Shown: positions 1 to 5,065 of the stretch, piece after piece
How positions within the stretch are numbered: position 1 is the first letter of the stretch
Layout: each line of letters opens with the position of its first letter
Source: an uncultured Myxococcales bacterium
GTDB taxonomy: Bacteria > Myxococcota_A > UBA9042
Assembly: GCA_937915965.1 (NCBI GenBank)
Contig: CALGHC010000736.1
Coordinates: 1 to 6,886 of the forward strand
DNA: 6,886 nt
Direction of reading: 5' to 3'
Position numbers and translations under genes: made by a program
The notes under the pieces: generated by a model
Told to the model about the DNA's origin: nothing
Seen by the model: only the letters and a program-made list of their open reading frames with translations
Database searches by the model: none

Positions 1-91
1 GGTTGAGGATCTTCTCTGGTTCCTCGGACTTCGAGATCAGGGAGTTGATGTTGGAGCGAAGCAGCAGGCCGATGCGATCGAAGATGCTCAT
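1..91 (-). CDS. pspA: PspA/IM30 family phage shock protein, N-terminal fragment (runs off the left edge)
   Basis: Only the first 30 codons are in the window; the frame is open to base 1. The peptide begins MSIFDRIGLLLRSNINSLI and continues with a Ser-Glu-Glu-Pro-Glu-Lys stretch. This is the characteristic PspA/IM30/Vipp1 start: an amphipathic helix alpha-0 that binds membrane, then the N-I-N-x-L-I-x-K-x-E-x-P-E-K motif opening the first coiled-coil helix. Family members are ESCRT-III-like proteins that polymerise on the inner face of the cytoplasmic membrane and stabilise it under envelope stress. The start is secure: AGGAG lies six bases upstream (98-102). The gene follows the YbjN-like gene by 100 bases on the same strand, so co-transcription is likely. 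No PspF-type activator or sigma54 site is visible. The symbol rests on the N-terminus alone; Vipp1 versus PspA cannot be decided here. Confidence 0.88.
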   Translation of the reverse strand, partial: MSIFDRIGLLLRSNINSLISKSEEPEKILN

Positions 92-141
92 GTCTCTCTC
101 CTGCCGCGGTGCTTTGCCGGGCATTGGTCTGGGTCGTGTCA

Positions 142-173
142 GCCACCGCCGCAACTGAACGCGCCGCGGTGGC
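142..173 (-). repeat. Intercistronic inverted repeat (possible RNA hairpin) between the ybjN-like gene and pspA
   Basis: Bases 142-149 (GCCACCGC) are perfectly complementary to 166-173 (GCGGTGGC). Three more pairs can form inside (150-152 with 161-163) past a two-base bulge, leaving an 8-base loop. No T tract follows on the minus strand, so a simple intrinsic terminator is unlikely. As RNA it could act as a processing or stability element, or partly attenuate read-through into pspA. Chance hairpins are common in GC-rich DNA, so function is unproven. Confidence 0.45.
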
Positions 174-191
174 GGTCGGGCCGCGTCACCT

Positions 192-596
192 TCAGGCGAC
201 GTTCGGCAACAGCTTGATCAGCTCGTCGTGGTGCTCGACGATCGCCATCGTGACGCTGTCGATGGCGGCCATGAATTCGTTCTCGTCGAGGCTGATCGAC
301 TGCAGCACCTCGACCACGACCACGGACTGGTCCTCGATCGCGTAGGCGCCCTGAACCAGATCGGTGGCGTTCAGCTGTAGCAACCGCCGGAAGAGGGCGG
401 CCTCCCGCTCGGTAGACAGCTTGGGCAGCTCGAAGAGCTTGCAGCGAAACACCAGCAGCGGGTCGGTGTGCTGAATGATGATCTGCGCGCCTCCCCACTC
501 CAAGTGGTGAAGAAGCCACATGCCCGGCGCGGCTTCTTCGTAGTCGATACCGCTGGTCACGATGTAGCGCTCGATGTCGTCGTGCGTCCTGGCCAT
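192..596 (-). CDS. YbjN-like / type III secretion chaperone-like (CesT-fold) protein
   Basis: A 134-residue cytoplasmic protein with no signal peptide or membrane segment. Its order of elements fits the YbjN/CesT chaperone fold: an N-terminal helix (about 3-16), beta strands (about 25-58, including the hydrophobic run AQIIIQ), then the L-L-x-L-N turn near residues 72-76. After that come a hairpin around 82-99 (GAYAIEDQSVVVVEV), an acidic S-L-D-E-N-E segment (102-107) and a long C-terminal helix (about 107-131). Proteins of this fold bind partner polypeptides and have no catalytic residues. Start is ATG with AGGAG nine bases upstream (606-610). It is the first gene of an apparent two-gene unit with pspA, which suggests a PspA accessory or client-binding role; that is inference from context. 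A real secretion chaperone is less likely because no effector or secretion gene is nearby. Confidence 0.78.
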   Translation of the reverse strand: MARTHDDIERYIVTSGIDYEEAAPGMWLLHHLEWGGAQIIIQHTDPLLVFRCKLFELPKLSTEREAALFRRLLQLNATDLVQGAYAIEDQSVVVVEVLQSISLDENEFMAAIDSVTMAIVEHHDELIKLLPNVA

Positions 597-691
597 GCTA
601 ACGAGCTCCTGGGGTTCGTGGAGTTGATGTGCCCTTGGCGCCGGTCCCGTTCGCAGCGCGCACGAGACGATTGCCCGTCAAAGGTGGGCGC

Positions 692-720
692 AGACTAGCG
701 GCATGAAGCCTGCACGTCAA
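692..720 (-). promoter_or_regulatory. Candidate sigma70-type promoter of the ybjN-like/pspA unit
   Basis: On the minus strand TTGACG (715-720, five of six bases of the -35 consensus) is followed by a 17-base spacer and TAGTCT (692-697, keeping the TA...T frame of a -10 box). Transcription would start near 685, giving a leader of about 90 bases before the ATG at 596. Spacing and orientation are right, but the -10 match is only moderate and no second promoter is available for comparison. Confidence 0.4.
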
Positions 721-754
721 CGCCGCGTCGCTGCGCGGGCGCGCCGGCACGCCC

Positions 755-760
755 TATAAT
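755..760 (+). promoter_or_regulatory. Perfect TATAAT hexamer, possible -10 box for the PilO-like gene
   Basis: TATAAT sits in a short AT-rich island (755-766) inside very GC-rich DNA, 160 bases upstream of the chosen start at 921. No recognisable -35 element lies 16-18 bases upstream (that stretch is GC-rich), and no extended TGn motif precedes it. A transcript from about 767 would have a leader of about 155 bases containing the tandem repeat, or a very short leader if translation began at 780. Confidence 0.33.
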
Positions 761-848
761 TTCATTCTGTTGTGCGGAAATGCCGACGACCGGTTCGGGC
801 GCGGCTGGCACGCGAAGGCGAGTTGACGGTACGCTCACGCTCGTCACG

Positions 849-878
849 GCGCGCAAGCGCGCAAGCGCGCAAGCGCGC
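849..878 (+). repeat. Octanucleotide tandem repeat GCGCGCAA, 3.75 copies
   Basis: Three exact copies of GCGCGCAA (849-856, 857-864, 865-872) are followed by a partial fourth (873-878). The unit length is not a multiple of three, so gain or loss of a copy would shift any reading frame crossing it. It lies between the TATAAT and the preferred start of the PilO-like gene. Alternating G/C with AA is also compatible with local structural effects on DNA or on the leader RNA. Confidence 0.85.
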
Positions 879-920
879 CGCAAGCAGACAGCCGCTACGA
901 TGACGGCGCGAAGGGGCGAG

Positions 921-1967
921 ATGCACATGGCAAGCCAGAGACAGGGGTCGACGGCACCGCAACGGCCGCGCGTGCGCCCGTGGGGCGTGCTGCTGGTCGC
1001 AGCGCTTGCCGGCGCCGCGTGCGCCGCCTGTGCCGAAGATTCTGCCCGGCCTGTGGCACACCCACCGGGTTTGCCCGCTGCCACCCCCAGCGCTACCCCC
1101 GCCGATGGCACCGCTTCACCCTCGGCTGCTGCGATCGCCACCGGCGCACCGGCGGTGGTGGCCGCCCGTGCGCCGGCCGTTGTGCCGCTGGCACAACGGA
1201 TTCCGCTCGCCGCCCTGGTCGCTGCGGTGCGCGCCGAGGTCGAGGCCCTACGCAGCGTCGTGATTCGCCAAGATCGCGCCGCCACCGAGTTGGGTCGCAT
1301 GAACACGTCACTTCAGAAACGCGGCTTCTTCCGTCGTGTTCCTGCCGCGGCCGGCATCGCGGGGCTGGAGTCCAACCTACGTACGATCGCGATCGACAAC
1401 GGTCTAATCCTTCGTTCCAGCCAGCATCGTGAGCGGCCTGGCCCGCCGGCCGGCAAAGCCACTGAGCTCCAGCCGGGCGAGCGCTGGCAACCCAGCGCCG
1501 AGTTGCTCTTCGCCACCGTCGAGATGGACATTGAGTTGAGCGGACCGCTGCCCCGGGTGGCTGCATTCATCGACGCCTTGCCGACGCGCTCCGAGCGCCT
1601 TGTCATCGCGAACGCCTCGCGCGAGGTCGCGCCGGGCGTCACGGTCTTGCAGGCGGACATCTGGTATGAGCGATCTGTTCCGGCGCCGACCGTGTCGTTG
1701 CGCTGGCCATCGCTCGACGAGCGACTCTCGCAAGCAGGGTGGGATCCCAGAGACCCGACGCTGAAGGCCGCGCCCCGTTACGACGACCTCGTGCGTGCCG
1801 TCGACGACGGTCGAACGATGGTGCCGCGAGCTCGTCTCGCCATGCGCATCGTCGCCGACTTTCCCCGCTGGTTCGCCCGTCAGACCTTCTTTGAGCAGAT
1901 GAGCACGCGGGCGGTCATGACGCGCGGCGCGGAGCTGCTCGAGCTCCCCGCGGGCGCTGGCCACTAG
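921..1967 (+). CDS. Secreted or lipid-anchored protein with a PilO/GspM-like domain
   Basis: 348 residues from the ATG at 921. The n-region is basic (RQ..RPRVRP), followed by a hydrophobic stretch (about 21-36) and two cysteines (C34, C37) ending the signal. The box before C34 (L-A-G-A-A-C) is off the strict lipobox by one residue, so lipidation is possible but uncertain. Residues 41-90 are a Pro/Ala/Thr linker. Residues 97-135 look helical or coiled. Residues about 145-252 have the PilO/GspM-type ferredoxin-like pattern: L-x-x-I-A-x-D-N-G-L-I-L, a strand ending DIELSGPLPRVAAFIDAL, then E-R-L-V-I-A and a closing V-L-Q-A-D-I-W-Y strand. Residues 253-348 are unassigned. Family members scaffold type IV pilus or type II secretion inner-membrane platforms, but no pil or gsp gene is adjacent. 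Start choice: GGGG at 913-916 precedes both 921 and the nearby ATG at 927; the in-frame ATG at 780 has no good site and crosses the repeat. Confidence 0.7.
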   Translation: MHMASQRQGSTAPQRPRVRPWGVLLVAALAGAACAACAEDSARPVAHPPGLPAATPSATPADGTASPSAAAIATGAPAVVAARAPAVVPLAQRIPLAALVAAVRAEVEALRSVVIRQDRAATELGRMNTSLQKRGFFRRVPAAAGIAGLESNLRTIAIDNGLILRSSQHRERPGPPAGKATELQPGERWQPSAELLFATVEMDIELSGPLPRVAAFIDALPTRSERLVIANASREVAPGVTVLQADIWYERSVPAPTVSLRWPSLDERLSQAGWDPRDPTLKAAPRYDDLVRAVDDGRTMVPRARLAMRIVADFPRWFARQTFFEQMSTRAVMTRGAELLELPAGAGH

Positions 1968-2013
1968 ATAGCCCGGCATCGCGCGACATCGCCCGGCCAC
2001 GAGATGGCTTCGC

Positions 2014-3258
2014 TTAGAACTTGATGACGAGGCCGCCCGTGCCCTCGGGGTATTTGGGCCCCACCGGCTCTTCCTCGGAGAGCAGCCACCACGCGGTCAC
2101 CGAGCCGACCACCGCGCCGCCGATCACCGCCCAAAACCACCACTTTCGGAAGACCGAGTCGGAGACCACGCGGGGGCCTCGTGACTCCGGGGGCACCTCG
2201 GGTGCTTTGAAGAGCTTGGCGACCAGTCGCTCCATGGCCTCCTTGTCGCGTCGCATCCATGGCAACTCGAGCTCGACACGGTTGACCACCTGCCGGCCGT
2301 TGAGGTTCGCCAACGCGAGATGAACCTTCATCTTCTCGCGCGTCCCTGTGGCCAGCATGATCACGGCGGCTGAGGCGGCCGTCAGTCCTTGCAACTCTGT
2401 GAGATCGTTTGGCTCGACGGCGCCAAGAAAGACGTCGGCGAGACGCTCTTTGATGCTCTCCCACGCAGGCTTGCGCCGCGCCGCCTCGAGCTTGACCTCG
2501 ATGACAGCGCCGCTCTTGTCCATGTGCTCGACCCGACCGAGGCGGGCGTAGCCATGCTTGTCGACGTGGATGTACTGCGGCCCCGGGTAGCCGGCGATGA
2601 AGGTCGGCGAGAGGCCCGCGTAGCGGCCGTTGACCCAGACCTCGGCGTGCGGCGGCGTTGTCCGAACCTCGAACGAGATCTGCTCACGTGCCAGCACGCC
2701 CGCGCGCGCCTTCGCGTACAGGTCGGCGACTGCGCCGGGAAAGGACGACAGGTCGTGCTCATCGCGCGGCCGGTATTCAGTGGCGCGCACGTACGCCCGC
2801 TCCGCTCCCTTCTTGTCGCCACCGAGCTGATAGGCGACGCCGAGCAGGACCATCGCCTCGGTGATCTGCTCCTGATTGACCTTCACGGCGAAGGAGCTGA
2901 GGTAGCTCGACACGGCGGTCTCGAGGTCCTCGGCCGCATCCTCCCAGTTCTTGGCGTCGAGCTTCTCGCGGCCCGTCCGCAGCGCCGTGTCGCCGCTCTT
3001 GACGTTGTTGAGGTGGATGTCTTCGCCGCCGATGTTGAGGCTCTCGCTGGCGTCGCGGTAGCGCGCCTGCTCGGCTCGCTTGACCGCCCGGATGACGTCA
3101 TGGGCGATCTCGCGCGGCGCCGACTCGTCAGCGCTGAGGTCGACGACCGTCACGTAGGCCGCCTCGTCTGCGCCTGCTGCGCTGGGAGCTATCAGGACCG
3201 ACAGCATACACACCGACGCCAGCGTGCCGGTCACCGAGGTCGCTGGGTTGGGCCACAT
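2014..3258 (-). CDS. Secreted TPR/PEGA-domain protein with C-terminal transmembrane segment
   Basis: 414 residues. An N-terminal hydrophobic segment (about 8-30, ending SAAGA) reads as a cleavable signal peptide, though its n-region has no Lys or Arg. Residues 33-70 form a beta strand plus helix of unknown type. Residues about 88-165 look like two TPR-like helical pairs (the second has V-A-Y-Q-L-G-G-D-x-x-G-A). Residues 195-258 are a PEGA domain: strand FEVRTTPPHAEVWVNGRYAG, then the S-P-T and G-Y-P-G-P turn and a Y-I-H-V-D-K-H-G-Y strand. PEGA is a surface or envelope beta-domain thought to contact cell-wall glycans. Residues about 268-335 form a further unassigned alpha/beta region. A membrane helix (about 373-393) precedes an acidic tail ending GGLVIKF. 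Start is ATG with AGGAG six bases upstream (3265-3269). It is last in the minus-strand set, 68 bases after the PLD gene; an internal promoter there is not convincing. Confidence 0.8.
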   Translation of the reverse strand: MWPNPATSVTGTLASVCMLSVLIAPSAAGADEAAYVTVVDLSADESAPREIAHDVIRAVKRAEQARYRDASESLNIGGEDIHLNNVKSGDTALRTGREKLDAKNWEDAAEDLETAVSSYLSSFAVKVNQEQITEAMVLLGVAYQLGGDKKGAERAYVRATEYRPRDEHDLSSFPGAVADLYAKARAGVLAREQISFEVRTTPPHAEVWVNGRYAGLSPTFIAGYPGPQYIHVDKHGYARLGRVEHMDKSGAVIEVKLEAARRKPAWESIKERLADVFLGAVEPNDLTELQGLTAASAAVIMLATGTREKMKVHLALANLNGRQVVNRVELELPWMRRDKEAMERLVAKLFKAPEVPPESRGPRVVSDSVFRKWWFWAVIGGAVVGSVTAWWLLSEEEPVGPKYPEGTGGLVIKF

Positions 3259-3326
3259 GCTGCACTCCTGTCGCGTCTCGATCGTCGACGTACTGCCGCC
3301 CTCAATGACGCCCCTGGCTCGTCAAG

Positions 3327-4514
3327 TCAAGGGGACGAGGCGTCCCACAAGGCCTCGAAGTAGGTCAGCAGACCTTCGATCACGTTCGCCTCGTAGGTGC
3401 GCACACCCGCCTCATGATACAGTTCAAAGCCGCCGAAACCCCAATTGTTCGTACCCACGATCGCGCCATCGTCGGCGACGAGGAACTTCGCGTGGGTGAC
3501 CACGCTGGCGGGGTCGTAGCGCACCTTGATGCCCAACGGCGTCATCTTCTTGGCGGACGCCTGGCTGAACTCCCAGGTCATCTTACCCCAATCACTGGTC
3601 GTGCGGTCGGCCACAAAGCGTACCTCCACGCCCCGCTCCACCGCTTTGCCCAGCTTGTCGACCAGGGCCTGAACCGGGCTGTCGTCGTAGTTGTCATCGA
3701 TGTGGATGCCGTAGGTGACCACCTCGATGTGGCTGGTCGCTTTGTCGATGAGCTTGCCGGCTGCTGCCTCGAAACCGCCGTCGGTGTACAGCGCGGCGAT
3801 CTTCGACGTCGACAGCTTCGTCGGTATCGACTTGGAGCTGTCCGCCCACAGCGCGTCGATCCACTTGCCCATCGCCTCGCGGGCGCTCTTGTCGCGCACC
3901 AGGACGTTGGTCTCGTTGTTCTTCTGGATGGACGCGTCCGACCAGTTCGTCGAACCCACCAGGAAGGCGTCGTCGGCGTAGATGATCTTGGCGTGGGTGC
4001 GGCGCTTGCTGCTGTCGAGCGCCACGCTCACACCCGCCGCGAGCAGCTCCTTGCGCAGCACGTCGTTGTCCTCGATCTCATCGTCAAGGAGCATGCGTAC
4101 GGCGACGCCGCGCTTCGTCGCCGCGACCACCTCGGCGACCAGCAGGTCGACGGCGTAGCCCGGATTGGTCTCGAACTGGATCACGTCGAGGCGGCTGGTC
4201 GCCGTGCCCATCAGCAGGCGGGCGCGATCGAAGTAGCCCTCGTTGGTGACCAACTCGACCGTGGGCCCGTCGGGTAGACCACGGCCGCTGGTGGAGTCGG
4301 AGGCGCCGCTGGTGTCGTTGTTGTCGCCGTCGCCGTCGCCGTCGCCGTCGTCTTGGCCGTCTGTCGTGGTCGTGGTGCCTGGGCCAGCGTCGCCCTGGTC
4401 GTCCCTGGCAAAGTCGGCGCAGCCTGAAAGCGCCACCACGACAGCGCCAAACGCCAGCGTGGCAGCCAGGATCCACACCGACCCCCGGCTCGCGGTCGCA
4501 CCCGTACGATTCAC
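3327..4514 (-). CDS. Phospholipase D-like lipoprotein with two HKD motifs
   Basis: 395 residues. A lipoprotein signal with R3 and R10 before a hydrophobic core ends in the lipobox L29-S-G-C32. A32 does not follow directly with Asp (the +2 residue is Ala33), so outer-membrane sorting is plausible. Residues 35-82 are a disordered Asp/Gly/Thr/Ser linker with a (Gly-Asp)4 run. Two PLD domains follow. The first HKD has H174, K176 and D181, then G187-S-T-N190 and E201. The second has H341, K343 and D348, then G354-T-N-N and E368. Both catalytic His/Lys pairs are intact, so a phosphodiesterase or transphosphatidylase acting on phospholipid or nucleic acid in the periplasm or at the surface is likely; substrate is unknown. 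The GTG start overlaps the regulator gene's stop as GTGA (4511-4514), implying coupled translation; no strong own ribosome site is visible. The next in-frame GTG (codon 13) would lose the basic n-region. Confidence 0.88.
   Translation of the reverse strand: MNRTGATASRGSVWILAATLAFGAVVVALSGCADFARDDQGDAGPGTTTTTDGQDDGDGDGDGDNNDTSGASDSTSGRGLPDGPTVELVTNEGYFDRARLLMGTATSRLDVIQFETNPGYAVDLLVAEVVAATKRGVAVRMLLDDEIEDNDVLRKELLAAGVSVALDSSKRRTHAKIIYADDAFLVGSTNWSDASIQKNNETNVLVRDKSAREAMGKWIDALWADSSKSIPTKLSTSKIAALYTDGGFEAAAGKLIDKATSHIEVVTYGIHIDDNYDDSPVQALVDKLGKAVERGVEVRFVADRTTSDWGKMTWEFSQASAKKMTPLGIKVRYDPASVVTHAKFLVADDGAIVGTNNWGFGGFELYHEAGVRTYEANVIEGLLTYFEALWDASSP
4323..4346. repeat. In-frame hexanucleotide repeat GTCGCC, four copies
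   Basis: Four exact copies of GTCGCC (plus strand) lie in the lipoprotein gene and encode its Gly-Asp repeat; a degenerate fifth unit (GTCGTC) follows. Because six is a multiple of three, copy-number slippage would only lengthen or shorten the linker between the lipid anchor and the catalytic domains. Confidence 0.85.
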
Positions 4515-4921
4515 TTGCCAATCGCCTTGGCCCGCCCCTTCACTCGCTTCGCCAGGGCGTCGACCCGGTCGAGCAGCTCCGAGATCACGAACGGCTTGTC
4601 GAGGTGATCGTCGGCCCCGTACAGCGGTGCCGTCATCTCGTTGAGGTTGGGGCCAATGGCCGTGAGCATCAGGATGCCCACCCGCTCAAGATCTGGGCGG
4701 GAGCGCAGCGCCTTGCAGACCTCCCAACCGTTCATCTGCGGCATCATGACGTCGAGGATCACCAGATCAGGCGGGTCGGCGATGGCCATGCGCAGGGCGT
4801 CCTCGCCGTCGTGGGCGAGCTCGATCCGGTACACCGATTCAAGCGCCGTCCGCAGCAGGTCGGCGATCTCCAGGTCGTCATCCGCTATCAGGATCTTGAG
4901 TTCCGGCTCGTTCTCGCTCAT
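4511..4921 (-). CDS. Receiver-only (CheY-like) response regulator
   Basis: 136 residues consisting of one receiver domain and a short basic tail. All hallmark residues are present: acidic pair D14-D15 after the K-I-L-I-A strand, phospho-acceptor D57 in L-V-I-L-D-V-M-M-P, switch Thr87 in M-L-T-A, and Lys109 in L-D-K-P. The usual aromatic of the beta5 loop (G-A-D-D-Y) is His here (G-A-D-D-H). There is no DNA-binding or enzymatic output domain, so it should act by protein-protein contact or as a phosphorelay intermediate. No histidine kinase lies in the window. Start is ATG at 4921 with AGGAG six bases upstream (4928-4932). The frame is open back to a GTG at 5038, but those 39 extra residues are low-complexity and precede the ribosome site, so I exclude them. 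Its stop overlaps the start of the PLD gene. Confidence 0.92.
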   Translation of the reverse strand: MSENEPELKILIADDDLEIADLLRTALESVYRIELAHDGEDALRMAIADPPDLVILDVMMPQMNGWEVCKALRSRPDLERVGILMLTAIGPNLNEMTAPLYGADDHLDKPFVISELLDRVDALAKRVKGRAKAIGK

Positions 4922-5065
4922 GCGGTGCTCCTGCTCAGCGCCGCCGTCGCGCCGCTCGGTTGGTCGTGGGACGCGTTGCGCCCGATCTTCGTCTGTCCCT
5001 TCAGTCGCCGACGCGCTGTCGCCGTGCGGCGCCGGCACATCCGCCGTCTCTGTGGGGCAATTGAT
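4922..5065 (-). other. Spacer between the FHA-TPR gene and the response regulator
   Basis: 144 bases with no convincing terminator (no stem followed by a T run) and no clear -35/-10 pair on the minus strand. The regulator's frame is open through most of it. Read-through from the FHA-TPR gene is therefore possible but not shown. Confidence 0.4.
4928..4932 (-). promoter_or_regulatory. Ribosome-binding site that decides the response-regulator start
   Basis: AGGAG on the minus strand, six bases before the ATG at 4921. The same sequence at the same six-base spacing precedes pspA (98-102) and the TPR/PEGA gene (3265-3269). This argues for the short receiver-only form over the 39-codon extension from the GTG at 5038. 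Confidence 0.7.

Larger units (their letters stand above)
597..920. other. Divergent intergenic spacer, 324 bases
   Basis: This spacer lies between the start of the YbjN-like gene (596, minus strand) and the chosen start of the PilO-like gene (921, plus strand). It holds a candidate minus-strand promoter (692-720), an isolated plus-strand TATAAT (755-760) and an octanucleotide tandem repeat (849-878). The plus-strand frame of the downstream gene stays open back to an ATG at 780. Its translation there is Arg/Ala/Thr-rich, crosses the repeat and lacks a convincing ribosome-binding site, so I treat it as non-coding. I found no sigma54 GG-N10-GC site on either strand by eye. Confidence 0.6.

Noticed and set aside
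738..748. Overlapping GGCGCGCC and GCCGGC palindromes as an operator
   Set aside because: Short GC palindromes are expected by chance in DNA of this composition and there is no second copy.
805..819. TGGCAC resembling half of a sigma54 promoter
   Set aside because: The GC of the -12 element is off by one base from the required spacing and the TTGC part is missing.
780..920. Longer start (ATG at 780) for the PilO-like gene
   Set aside because: No convincing ribosome site, Arg-rich low-complexity translation, frame crosses the 8-base repeat, and it would bury the signal sequence about 65 residues in.
1968..2013. Possible bidirectional terminator between the convergent PilO-like and TPR/PEGA genes
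   Set aside because: Only a 4-bp GCCA/TGGC stem is present and no T tract follows on either strand.
3259..3326. TTGACT/TTGACG hexamers as an internal promoter for the TPR/PEGA gene
   Set aside because: No acceptable -10 box lies 16-18 bases downstream of either hexamer on the minus strand.
2389..3363. Long plus-strand open frame opposite the TPR/PEGA gene
   Set aside because: No recognisable motif; the minus-strand frame has a PEGA domain and a good ribosome site.
3414..4277. Plus-strand open frame opposite the PLD lipoprotein gene
   Set aside because: The minus-strand frame contains two intact HKD motifs and a lipobox; the plus-strand frame is its complement shadow.
4922..5038. 39-codon N-terminal extension of the response regulator from a GTG at 5038
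   Set aside because: Extension is low-complexity and polar; AGGAG six bases before the ATG at 4921 and the normal receiver length favour the short form.
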